9,703 nt of DNA, from positions 1 through 9,703 of the forward strand of contig CABUDN010000103.1 in assembly GCA_902490355.1 (NCBI GenBank). The letters run 5' to 3'. The translations under genes and the position numbers were made by a program. This document shows, piece by piece, positions 1 through 6,635 of the stretch. Positions within the stretch are counted from its first letter, which is position 1. Every line of letters starts with the position of its first letter. This stretch comes from an uncultured Oscillibacter sp. (GTDB lineage: Bacteria; Bacillota; Clostridia; Oscillospirales; Oscillospiraceae). The notes under the pieces were generated by a model. It saw nothing but the letters and a program-made list of their open reading frames with translations. It made no database searches and was not told the DNA's origin.

Positions 1-46
1 ACCACCGAGATCTACACTCTTTCCCTACACGACGCTCTTCCGATCT
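1..46 (+). other. Illumina sequencing adapter (artefact)
   Basis: These bases match the 3' 46 nt of the Illumina P5/TruSeq universal adapter, from the ACCACCGAGATCTACAC part through the terminal GCTCTTCCGATCT. Only about the first 12 nt of the usual 58-nt oligo are missing. The match is recalled from knowledge of the adapter, not searched. The sequence is synthetic and should be trimmed. It butts directly against trigger factor coding sequence at position 47, and its complement has no stop in the tig frame, so an automatic gene caller would add about 15 false residues to that protein. Confidence 0.97.
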
Positions 47-1216
47 GATGTTGTACTCATCAGCCATCTTCTGGAACTCGGCCTCCACTTCCTCGTCGGT
101 GGCCTCCAGCTTCTCAGCCTCGATGATGGCACGCATGGCCAGATCCATCCGCACCTGACGGGTGGCGGGCTCCTTGGCGTCTTCCAGGAGCTTGGCTTCG
201 TCCATGCCGGTCATCTTCATGTACTGGTCGTAGGGAATGCCCTGCTGGGCGATCTGCATCTTGAAGTTGTCCAGGAACTGACGGCACTGGGCCTCGACCA
301 TGGCATCGGGCACGTCGGCAGTAATGTTGGCAGCCACCTGCTCCATCAGAGTCTCCTCGAAAGCGCGGTCGGCAGCCTTCTGGCGCTCCTCGGTGATCTT
401 CTTCTTCAGGTCAGCCTTGAGATCCTTCAGGGTATCGAACTCGCTGACGTCCTTGGCAAACTCGTCGTCCAGAGCGGGAACCTGCTTCTCCTTGACCTCG
501 TGGACCTTCACCTTGAAGACCACAGCCTTGCCGGCCAGATCCGCATGGTAATCCTCGGGGAAGGTGATGTCAATGTCCTTCTCGTCGCCGGCCTTCATGC
601 CCACGACCTGCTCTTCAAAGCCGGGAACAAAGCTGTGAGAGCCCAGCTCCAGGCTGTGCTTTTCACCCTTGCCGCCCTCGAACGGCTTGCCGTCCAGGAA
701 GCCCTCGAAGTCGATGACGGCGGTGTCGCCTTCCTTGGCCTCGCGGTCCACAGACTCCAGACGGGTGTTGCGGTCGGTCAGCTCCTTGAGACGCTCATCC
801 ACGTCGGCGGCGGTCACCTTCACCTCATCCTTGGGAGCGGAGAGGCCCTTGTACTCGCCCAGAGTCACCTCGGGATACACGGGAGCGACAGCCTTGAAGG
901 TGAAGCCCTCCTTGGTGCACTCGCCCACCAGCTCCACGGAGGGATAACCCACCACCTGGAGATCCTGTTCCTTCACGGCAGCCTCGTAGGCCTCGGGGAA
1001 CGCATTATTCATGGCCTCCTCGAAAAACACCTCTGCGCCGTACTTGCCCTCAATCACCTTGCGGGGGGCCTTGCCGGGACGGAAACCCGGGACATTGATC
1101 TTCTTGCGCATCTTCTGATATGCTTTTTCGACGGCAGCCTCAAACTCTTCGGCGCTGACCTCCACGGTCAGAGCGACCTGGCTTTTTTCAAGTTTTTCGC
1201 AGTTCTTGACAGTCAT
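47..1216 (-). CDS. tig: Trigger factor, ribosome-bound chaperone / peptidyl-prolyl isomerase (C-terminus missing)
   Basis: Trigger factor docks at the ribosomal exit tunnel, shields nascent chains and has FKBP-type prolyl isomerase activity. My hand translation gives 390 residues from ATG at 1216 to the adapter junction. Residues 1-115 are the ribosome-binding domain with the signature GFRPGKAPRKVIEGKYG at 44-60. Residues about 160-243 are the FKBP-like domain, beginning EGDTAVIDFEGFLDG and containing FVPGFEEQVVGMKAGDEKDI. From about 245 on is the helical chaperone domain. The family is usually about 430-450 residues, so roughly the last 40-60 are lost at the contig end; the gene itself need not be broken. 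The start is supported by GGAGGAG at 1225-1231, eight bases upstream. The 90-nt gap to the upstream phosphoesterase gene and a candidate promoter there suggest separate transcription. In Firmicutes tig is often followed by clpP/clpX, which would lie beyond the contig (inference). Confidence 0.97.
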
Positions 1217-1229
1217 GATGTTAACTCCT

Positions 1230-1253
1230 CCGTTCATCAACGGCTCTATGCCG
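1230..1253 (-). promoter_or_regulatory. Two overlapping small hairpins in the tig leader
   Basis: In the minus-strand RNA just before tig, one stem can form as CGGC-loop-GCCG (1250-1253 with 1241-1244) and another as CCGTT-GATG-AACGG (1239-1243 with 1230-1234). Both use bases 1241-1243, so they exclude each other. The second stem's 3' arm touches the first GG of the GGAGGAG ribosome binding site. Both stems are short (4 and 5 bp), so they may be chance. Any effect on translation is inference. Confidence 0.25.
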
Positions 1254-1260
1254 CTGCAAA

Positions 1261-1289
1261 TTTATACTCTAACAGAATAATTTCGAAAA
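1261..1289 (-). promoter_or_regulatory. Candidate sigma-A promoter for tig
   Basis: On the minus strand TATAAA (1266-1261) matches the -10 consensus at 5 of 6 positions. A weak TTTTCG (1289-1284) sits 17 bp upstream as the -35. The stretch is AT-rich compared with its surroundings and lies in the gap between the phosphoesterase stop and tig. The predicted transcript would have a leader of about 35-40 nt. The poor -35 keeps this tentative. Confidence 0.4.
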
Positions 1290-1306
1290 ATCCAGCCCTT
1301 TTTCAC

Positions 1307-1993
1307 TTATTCGCAGATTTTTTTTGGAAGAAAGCCCAAATAGTCCGCGGAAATCAGAGAAAAATCGGTTCCGCCCACGCATCCTTCAATCCGCCGCCGG
1401 ATGGTCGGGCCATGGAGATGCCCGTAGCAGCAGGTTTTCACCCGGTGCGCTTCCAGCACGCTGAGGATCTCGGGACACCGGTACCCCTGATACAGAGGCG
1501 GGTAATGCAGAAAGCACAGCACCGGCCGCTCCCCTGCCGCCTGGAGTGACGCCTCCAGCCGTCCCACCTCCCGGTTGAGGACTTTGGCATTGTGAGGCTT
1601 TTGTTCCTCCTCCAAAAACCAGCCCCGGGTGCCGCACAGGGCATAGTCCCCGTAGACGTGGCAATTGTTATGGAGAAAATCCAGGTTGGCAAAGCCCTTG
1701 TCCTGGAAAAACGCCTTCATCTTGGACACCGTGGACCACCAGTAGTCGTGGTTGCCCTTGACCAGGAGCTTTTTACAGGGGAACTGCTCCAGAAAGCGGA
1801 AATCCGCCTCCGCCTCGGCAAGATCGATGCCCCAGGAGGTATCCCCCGCCAGGACCAGTACATCCTGGGCAGTAAGCTGGCTCAGGGATTCGCCGATGCG
1901 GTCCACATAGTGCTCCCAGGCGGGGCCGAAGACCTCCATGGATTTGTTGGCTGTCAGGGATAAATGCAGGTCCCCGATGGCATAGAGCGCCAT
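1307..1993 (-). CDS. Calcineurin-like metallophosphoesterase
   Basis: This is a 228-residue cytoplasmic protein of the calcineurin-like phosphoesterase fold, a dinuclear metal hydrolase. The family motifs are all present in order: GDLH (7-10), AGDTSWG (49-55), GNHDYWW (80-86), FLHYPP (161-166) and YGHLHG (190-195). These supply the expected metal-binding Asp, Asn and His residues. There is no signal peptide or membrane segment. It resembles the stand-alone 'predicted phosphohydrolase' group found in many Clostridia; the substrate is unknown and cannot be read from the sequence. The ATG at 1993 has a strong AAAGGAGG site about 7 bases upstream. It follows thrC after a 109-nt gap with an inverted repeat, so it may be at the weakly expressed end of the operon or have separate control. 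Near the 3' end is a run of eight A (coding strand) within the codons for PKKI. Confidence 0.9.
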   Translation of the reverse strand: MALYAIGDLHLSLTANKSMEVFGPAWEHYVDRIGESLSQLTAQDVLVLAGDTSWGIDLAEAEADFRFLEQFPCKKLLVKGNHDYWWSTVSKMKAFFQDKGFANLDFLHNNCHVYGDYALCGTRGWFLEEEQKPHNAKVLNREVGRLEASLQAAGERPVLCFLHYPPLYQGYRCPEILSVLEAHRVKTCCYGHLHGPTIRRRIEGCVGGTDFSLISADYLGFLPKKICE

Positions 1994-2061
1994 GGGCCCC
2001 CTCCTTTCGTTTCATTGGGATCCCCCAGGTCGTTCCCGGGGTGTCATCGAAGCGGACCGCC

Positions 2062-2088
2062 CGGCTGCGGCAATCTCAGCCGCAGCCG
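2062..2088 (-). repeat. Perfect 10-bp inverted repeat between thrC and the phosphoesterase gene
   Basis: The arms CGGCTGCGGC and GCCGCAGCCG are exact reverse complements around a 7-nt spacer. In the transcript this gives a very GC-rich 10-bp stem, 14 nt after the thrC stop. No U-run follows it in the minus-strand direction, so it is not a standard intrinsic terminator. It may be an mRNA 3'-end stabiliser, a pause or attenuation element, or a dispersed repeat. The function is inference. Confidence 0.7.
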
Positions 2089-2102
2089 CGTTCGCCCGCT
2101 TT

Positions 2103-3590
2103 TCAGCGCAGGAAGTCCAGCACCACGCCGTCCATGCCGGCTTTTTCGCAGGTGAGGTCAAAACGCCGCTCCTTGCCCTTGAGGGCGGCCAGACGGCGGG
2201 GAATCGCCACGCCGCTGACGCTGTGGAGCTGCTCCAGCAGTTCCACCCCATCCCCTTCCGGGGTCTGGCCGATGGCCGTGAGCACGTGGTTGCAGAACTT
2301 ATAGGGAGACGCCGTGGAGGCAAAGACCGTCAGCGTCTCGTCTCCGGTGGCGGCACGGTACTGGGCCAGCACGTCCGCCGCCACGGCGGTATGGGTATCG
2401 ATGAGATAGCCGTAGTCCCGCTCGTACCGGGCAATGGTGGCAGCGGTACCGGCTTCATCGCAATAGCCGCCCCAGTACTGCTCCTGCAGAGCGGTCCGGA
2501 TGGCGTCGGAGACCTCGTACTTTCCGGTCTTGGCCAGGGCGTCCATATAGCCCCGGACCTCTTCGTCGTTCTCTCCGGACAGGTCGAAGAGCAGCCGCTC
2601 CAGATTGGAGGAGACGAGAATGTCCATGGACGGGCTCATGGTGGTGTGGAAGGGGCGGTTGCGGTCATAGACGCCGGTGCGCAGGAAATCGGTCAGCACA
2701 TCGTTGCGGTTGGACGCGCAGATCAGCTTGCCCACCGGCAGTCCCATGCGCTTTGCGTAGTAAGCCGCCAGGATATCGCCGAAGTTGCCCGTGGGCACGC
2801 AGAAGTTCACCTTGTCGCCCATGGTGATCTCCCCGTCCCGGAGCAGGTCGCAGTAGGCGGAGATGTAATAGACCACCTGGGGCAGGATCCGGCCCCAGTT
2901 GATGGAGTTGGCCGAAGAGAGGAAATAGCCCCGCTGTGCCAGAGTCGCCCGGATGGACTCGTCGGAGAAGATCCGCTTGACGCCGGCCTGGGCATCGTCG
3001 AAGTTGCCCACCACGGCGCACACGCCCACGTTGGCCCCCTCCTGGGTGACCATCTGGGCCTCCTGCACGGCAGAGACGCCGTCCTTGGGATAGAACACCA
3101 AGATCTTGGTCTGGGGCACATCGGCAAAGCCCTCCATGGCGGCCTTGCCGGTATCGCCGGAGGTGGCGACCAGAATGCAGGCGGTCTTGTCCTCCCCGGT
3201 CTTGCGCAGGGCGGCGGAGAGCAGCTGGGGCAGCATCTGCAGAGCCATGTCCTTGAACGCGGAGGTCGGCCCGTGCCAGAGTTCCAGGCAGTGGGTGTTG
3301 GCATCCACCTTCCGCAGCGGCGCCACGGCGGGGGTGTCAAACTTCTCGGGGCCGTAGGCATTGTTGGCAAAGCCCAGCAGCTCCTCTTCGGTATAGTCCG
3401 TAAGATACAAAGCCATAACCTTGGCGGCCCGCACCGCGTAGGGCTGGTTCACCAGGGCCCGCAAAAAGGCCTCGTCGATCTGGGGGATCTCCACCGGCGT
3501 CAGCAGACCCCCATCCCGGGAAAGGCCCATCTTGACCGCCTCCGCTGCCTCCATGCGGACGGATTTGTCCCGTGTGCTGTAATACTTCAT
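2103..3590 (-). CDS. thrC: Threonine synthase
   Basis: Converts O-phospho-L-homoserine and water to L-threonine and phosphate, the last step of threonine synthesis, using pyridoxal phosphate in the cytoplasm. The 495-residue length fits the long bacterial/fungal-type class. The N-terminus (KYYSTRDKS...) and SRDGGLLTP are typical of the family. The PLP lysine is K113 in HGPTSAFKDMALQ. The phosphate-binding and active-site loops are ATSGDTGKAAMEG (142-154), SSANSINWGRI (225-235) and VPTGNFGDILAAY (265-277). The protein appears complete, ending VVLDFLR. ATG at 3590 is preceded by GTGAGGA at suitable spacing. It starts 30 nt after the yraN stop, so it is probably cotranscribed with the rnhB-yraN group. 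No homoserine dehydrogenase or kinase gene is adjacent, so the pathway is split across the genome. I saw no T-box-like leader in the 30-nt gap. Confidence 0.97.
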   Translation of the reverse strand: MKYYSTRDKSVRMEAAEAVKMGLSRDGGLLTPVEIPQIDEAFLRALVNQPYAVRAAKVMALYLTDYTEEELLGFANNAYGPEKFDTPAVAPLRKVDANTHCLELWHGPTSAFKDMALQMLPQLLSAALRKTGEDKTACILVATSGDTGKAAMEGFADVPQTKILVFYPKDGVSAVQEAQMVTQEGANVGVCAVVGNFDDAQAGVKRIFSDESIRATLAQRGYFLSSANSINWGRILPQVVYYISAYCDLLRDGEITMGDKVNFCVPTGNFGDILAAYYAKRMGLPVGKLICASNRNDVLTDFLRTGVYDRNRPFHTTMSPSMDILVSSNLERLLFDLSGENDEEVRGYMDALAKTGKYEVSDAIRTALQEQYWGGYCDEAGTAATIARYERDYGYLIDTHTAVAADVLAQYRAATGDETLTVFASTASPYKFCNHVLTAIGQTPEGDGVELLEQLHSVSGVAIPRRLAALKGKERRFDLTCEKAGMDGVVLDFLR

Positions 3591-3620
3591 ACAGATGTCC
3601 TCACTTTCAGGGAAGATTCT

Positions 3621-3980
3621 CTATTCAAACGCGCCCGCCAGGTACTCCACCCGCATGGCGCCGTTTTCCTCGCAGTAGACCTCCGCCACATCAAACCGGG
3701 CGGGAGCATCCAGTTCATAGCGGCTGAGATACGCCCCGGCCGTGCGGCGCAGCCGCGCCTGCTTCCGGGCGTCCACCGCCTCCCGTGGAAGGCCCATGGA
3801 CTTCGGCCCCCGGAGCTTGACCTCCACAAAGCAGACGATTCCCTCCCGGCTGCGGGCCACCAGGTCCAGCTCTCCGAACCGGCAGCGCCACTGCCTGTCC
3901 AGAAGGGTATATCCCGCTTTCTGCAGATACCGGGCCACCAGGGCCTCGCCCCGGTCTCCGGCAGCTTTGGCGGAAGTCAC
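3621..3980 (-). CDS. yraN: YraN/UPF0102 family nuclease-fold protein
   Basis: A 119-residue protein of the UPF0102 family, which has the PD-(D/E)XK nuclease fold and is commonly next to rnhB; its biochemical role is poorly defined. The N-terminal helix GDRGEALVARYLQKAGYTLLDRQWRC leads to the core GELDLVA (36-42, with E37 and D39) and FVEVK (51-55, E53 and K55), the putative catalytic set. REAVDARKQARLRRTA (66-81) is the conserved basic helix. Length is normal. I chose the GTG at 3980 because it overlaps the rnhB stop (GTGA), has GGGAGG about 10 bases upstream, and gives the family N-terminus. The same frame stays open about 97 codons upstream, but that part only reads rnhB out of frame. Translation is probably coupled to rnhB. 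Confidence 0.92.
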   Translation of the reverse strand: MTSAKAAGDRGEALVARYLQKAGYTLLDRQWRCRFGELDLVARSREGIVCFVEVKLRGPKSMGLPREAVDARKQARLRRTAGAYLSRYELDAPARFDVAEVYCEENGAMRVEYLAGAFE

Positions 3981-4600
3981 GGCCGCTTCGCCTCCCACTT
4001 TTTCAAAAAGCTCTTGCGGTGGGCCGGACAGGGACCGTACTGGTCCAGCATGGCATAGTGGAGCTTGGTGCCGTACCCTTTGTGTCTGGCGAACTGGTAT
4101 TGGGGATACTGGGCCTCCAGCTCCGTGGAGACGTAGCGGTCCCGGCTGACCTTGGCCAGAATGGACGCCGCCGCGATGGAGGCGCTTTTTCCGTCTCCGC
4201 CCACAATGCACCGGTGGGGTGCGGTGATGGCCACGGTGCTGCCGTGGTCCCGGTTGCCGTCGATCAGGCACAGCTCCGGGGTGACGTTCAGTCCCGCAAT
4301 CGCCCGGTTCATGGCCAGCATCCGGGCGTTGAGAATATCCATCTCATCGATCTCCGCCGCCGTGACAAAGGCCACGCTGTACGCCTCCGCTTGGGCGATG
4401 ATCTGATCGAACAGCGCCTCCCGGCGCTTTTCCGTCAGTTTCTTGGAGTCATTGAGGCCGTGCAGCTGAATGCCCCGGGGCAAGATCACCGCCGCGGCAT
4501 ATACCGGGCCCGCCAGCGGGCCTGCACCGGCCTCGTCCACGCCGCACACGGTCCCGATGCCCGTCTCCCATGCCTCCTGTTCATAGGTCCAAAGCTCCAT
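3977..4600 (-). CDS. rnhB: Ribonuclease HII
   Basis: Cleaves the RNA strand of RNA-DNA hybrids and starts removal of single ribonucleotides from DNA; a metal-dependent cytoplasmic enzyme. The 207-residue length is typical. The four acidic residues are visible: D22 and E23 in VDEAGAGPLAGPV, D114 in LIDGN, and D154 in VSRD. DSKKL is at 51-55 and GDGKSASIAAASILAKVSRD covers 135-154. One oddity is that the usual GRG motif after the first catalytic pair (DEAGRGPLAG) reads GAG here, from codons GGT-GCA-GGC. ATG at 4600 has AAAGGA seven bases upstream and is 15 nt after the membrane-protein stop. The gene's stop overlaps the yraN start. Identity is secure; the consequence of the GAG change is unknown. 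Confidence 0.97.
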   Translation of the reverse strand: MELWTYEQEAWETGIGTVCGVDEAGAGPLAGPVYAAAVILPRGIQLHGLNDSKKLTEKRREALFDQIIAQAEAYSVAFVTAAEIDEMDILNARMLAMNRAIAGLNVTPELCLIDGNRDHGSTVAITAPHRCIVGGDGKSASIAAASILAKVSRDRYVSTELEAQYPQYQFARHKGYGTKLHYAMLDQYGPCPAHRKSFLKKWEAKRP

Positions 4601-4615
4601 GTTGATTCCTTTCCT

Positions 4616-5134
4616 TCACTTCTCCTGTTCCGCGCATTCCGCATCGCACCGCATGGCCATATGGCGGCGCAGCAGACCGTGGTGAAACAGGATCTCCCCC
4701 ACGCTCCAAAAAAACAGCGCGCCGCAGCAGAGCGTAAACCGGGCTCCGTCCAAAACAGCGGCCAGAATGCCGCTCAAAAGTCCCAGGGGCGTGCTGACCA
4801 TCCCCAAAAGGACCAGCACAATGTGCAGAGAGCTGTCCGCGTCCCCCTGAAACCAGCATATTGCCGCCAGCACTGCGCAGTACGTCCAATACCGGCGCAA
4901 TTCCCGGTCCCCGGCAGGACTCTTCAGCGTCCAAACCAGATAGTGAAGCCACAGCAACATCACAGCTGCCGCTGCCGCCAGAATGGCCGCATCCGGCAAT
5001 GTGGCATGCACCACCCAGTCCCAGCCCCAGGATCCAGCCAGAAACTGCCGAAACGCTGCCAGCTCCGCCACCCAAAATGCGGCCGCGCTCAGCATCACTG
5101 TGCCGATGCGGCGGTCCCGCTCCTTGGGATTCAT
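4616..5134 (-). CDS. Uncharacterised multi-pass membrane protein
   Basis: I do not recognise this 172-residue protein. It has about four or five hydrophobic segments at roughly 12-31, 48-69, 83-96, 103-127 and 132-150. There is a charged N-terminus (MNPKERDRR) and a C-terminal tail rich in His, Arg, Cys and Glu (HHGLLRRHMAMRCDAECAEQ). No catalytic or binding motif is evident. The start is firm: ATG at 5134 overlaps the rbgA stop as ATGA, and GGAGG lies seven bases upstream. A competing 164-codon frame at 4581-5075 lacks this coupling and has a glycine/serine-rich shadow composition. The gene lies between rbgA and rnhB and ends 15 nt before rnhB, so it is expressed with them. Function should not be assumed from the neighbours. 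Confidence 0.8.
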   Translation of the reverse strand: MNPKERDRRIGTVMLSAAAFWVAELAAFRQFLAGSWGWDWVVHATLPDAAILAAAAAVMLLWLHYLVWTLKSPAGDRELRRYWTYCAVLAAICWFQGDADSSLHIVLVLLGMVSTPLGLLSGILAAVLDGARFTLCCGALFFWSVGEILFHHGLLRRHMAMRCDAECAEQEK

Positions 5135-6012
5135 CTCAAGTCCTCCGGCAGTTCCAGTGTAAAGCTCCCAAGCTTGCCGCCTCGGAACTCGTCCAGCAAA
5201 ATCTTGGCCATTCGCTCCGTGTCCACTTCACCGCCGGAAATCAAAAATCCCCGCTTTTTTCCCGCGGCCTCCAGCAGGCGGTAGCCCCAGGCCACGTCGT
5301 TCTCCTCCGCCTCCCGGGCCGGAATGCCCGGAAGCTTATAAGCACCGGCCAGGGCGTCGGGGTACCGCTCCCCCAGGTATGCCATCAGGTGGCAGCCCAG
5401 GGTCTCCACGTCCAGGATATCATCCTTCACCGCGCCGGTGAAAGCCAGATTCAGTCCCACGCTCTGGTCCTCAAATTTGGGCCAGAGAATGCCGGGGGTG
5501 TCCAGCAGCTCCAGATTTCTGTCGATAGGCACCCACTGCTTGGAGCGGGTGACGCCGGGCCGGTCCTCGGTCTTGGCGGTTTTCCGGCCCGCCACCCGGT
5601 TGATGAAGGTGGACTTGCCCACGTTGGGAATGCCCAAAATCATCACCCGGACCACCCGGCCCACCTGGCCCTTTTCCGCATAGGCCCGGAGCTTGTCCGA
5701 GAGCAGCTCCCGCACGGCTCCGGCAAACCGGGCTGTGCCCTGGCCGTTCTTGGCGTCGCACTCCAGCACCGCATAGCCCAGGGACCGGAAATGCGCCGCC
5801 CAGCGCTTGGTCCCCTCTGGGTCCGCCTGGTCCACCCGGTTCAAAACCACCAGCCGGGGCTTCCCTGCTGTCAGCTCGTCCACGTCCGGGTTGCGGCTGG
5901 AGATGGGAATGCGGGCATCGAGAATCTCGCACACCGCGTCCACATTTTTCAGCTGCTCGGCGATCATCCGCCGGGTCTTGGTCATATGCCCGGGATACCA
6001 CTGAATGTTCAC
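5131..6012 (-). CDS. rbgA: Ribosome biogenesis GTPase RbgA (YlqF)
   Basis: A circularly permuted GTPase which in Bacillus subtilis acts in late assembly of the 50S subunit. The 293-residue protein begins with the family hallmark IQWYPGHMTKTRR. The GTPase motifs appear in permuted order: G4 NRVD (58-61), then G1 GIPNVGKST (127-135), the G2 region RPGVTR (151-156) and G3 DTPG (171-174). A C-terminal helical domain (about 190-285) completes the normal length. G4 has Arg in place of the canonical Lys of NKxD; I take this as a tolerated variant. The start codon is GTG at 6012, overlapping the upstream lepB stop (GTGA), with a GGGGTGA stretch as the likely binding site. The stop overlaps the following membrane-protein start, so translation is coupled on both sides. 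Confidence 0.96.
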   Translation of the reverse strand: MNIQWYPGHMTKTRRMIAEQLKNVDAVCEILDARIPISSRNPDVDELTAGKPRLVVLNRVDQADPEGTKRWAAHFRSLGYAVLECDAKNGQGTARFAGAVRELLSDKLRAYAEKGQVGRVVRVMILGIPNVGKSTFINRVAGRKTAKTEDRPGVTRSKQWVPIDRNLELLDTPGILWPKFEDQSVGLNLAFTGAVKDDILDVETLGCHLMAYLGERYPDALAGAYKLPGIPAREAEENDVAWGYRLLEAAGKKRGFLISGGEVDTERMAKILLDEFRGGKLGSFTLELPEDLR

Positions 6013-6620
6013 GCAATCACCCCGATCCGTCCGAAATCCCGCTCCCCGGTACTCTCATCGGTTCCCGGGAAGGCCAGAAATACCGCCTTGCCGATGACAT
6101 AGCGGGTATCCACCGTCCCCAGCCGGTAGTCCCGGCTGTCGTTGGAATTGTTGCGGTTGTCGCCCATGACGAAGATGCTGCCCTCCGGCACCGTCAGAGG
6201 GAACTCCGTCCCCTCTTCCAGGAAGGTCAGCTCATTGATATAGTCCTCCTTCAGGAGCTCCCCGTCCACATACACGCTGCCGGTCTCAAAGTCGATGTCC
6301 ACGGTCTGACCGCCGGTGGCAATCACCCGCTTGACGATGGGCTCGGCCAGGAAGCTCTCCTTACGCAGCACCACAATATCCCCATACTGGTAGTCGTCAT
6401 ATAAAATGGAGTTGAGGACCAGCAGGCGGTCCCCATCCTGCAGGGTGGGCACCATGGAGTGACCGTCCACCCCGATCAGCCGCACCACAAAGGTAAAGAG
6501 CAGCACCACCACCAGCACGGAACAGACCAGCGCCTGCATCCACTCATAGAGATCCCGGCCCGGCCGGGACTCAGCTTCCTCCTCGTCCAGCTCCTGCTTG
6601 TCGTTTTCGTGTTCCAACAT
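6009..6620 (-). CDS. lepB: Signal peptidase I, copy B
   Basis: Membrane-anchored serine/lysine-dyad protease that removes signal peptides from exported proteins on the outer face of the membrane. Of 203 residues, 1-27 are an acidic cytoplasmic tail and about 28-49 a single membrane anchor. The catalytic serine is S55 in GHSMVPTLQDGDRLLV, and the general-base lysine is K97 in IVKRVIATGG. The conserved box GDNRNNSNDSR is at 153-163. Length and single anchor fit the Gram-positive type. ATG at 6620 is preceded by GAGGAG six bases upstream. It begins 15 nt after the stop of copy A and its stop overlaps the rbgA GTG start. It matches copy A at about 97 of 161 aligned positions by my hand count, pointing to a tandem duplication. 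It keeps the canonical SMxPTL motif, so it is the more conventional copy. Confidence 0.96.
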   Translation of the reverse strand: MLEHENDKQELDEEEAESRPGRDLYEWMQALVCSVLVVVLLFTFVVRLIGVDGHSMVPTLQDGDRLLVLNSILYDDYQYGDIVVLRKESFLAEPIVKRVIATGGQTVDIDFETGSVYVDGELLKEDYINELTFLEEGTEFPLTVPEGSIFVMGDNRNNSNDSRDYRLGTVDTRYVIGKAVFLAFPGTDESTGERDFGRIGVIA

Positions 6621-6635
6621 GTCATTCTCCTCAGG

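Noticed and set aside
1318..1325. Eight-A run near the 3' end of the phosphoesterase gene as a programmed slippage site
   Set aside because: It lies four codons before the stop, after all motifs. The +1 extension adds only about 15 unremarkable residues. Nothing suggests a functional alternative product.
500..1549. Long plus-strand frame opposite tig and the phosphoesterase
   Set aside because: Antisense shadow: low-complexity His/Leu/Gly composition, spans two real genes and their gap, no motif.
1992..4058. A 688-codon open frame on the plus strand opposite thrC, yraN and part of rnhB
   Set aside because: The minus strand encodes clear, complete enzymes with all motifs. The plus-strand product is Gly/His/Val-rich with no family features, as expected for the antisense of GC-rich codons. 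It has no credible ribosome binding site.
3621..4271. Longer 216-residue version of the YraN protein
   Set aside because: Residues before the GTG at 3980 are rnhB read out of frame, rich in Arg, Pro and Gly. The short form has the normal family length and an overlapping start.
4581..5075. 164-codon minus-strand alternative frame within the membrane-protein gene
   Set aside because: The 4616-5134 frame has an ATGA overlap with rbgA, a well-placed GGAGG and a membrane-protein hydropathy pattern. The alternative is Gly/Ser-rich and overlaps the rnhB start.
5830..5841. NRVD instead of NKxD in the RbgA G4 motif as a sign of lost GTP binding
   Set aside because: Lys-to-Arg here is conservative and all other GTPase motifs are intact, so I treat it as a natural variant.
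4019..6102. Long plus-strand frames (4019-5284 and 4861-6102) opposite rnhB, the membrane protein and rbgA
   Set aside because: They cross gene boundaries and have Pro/Arg/Gln-rich shadow composition. The minus-strand genes are well supported by motifs and overlapping start-stop pairs.
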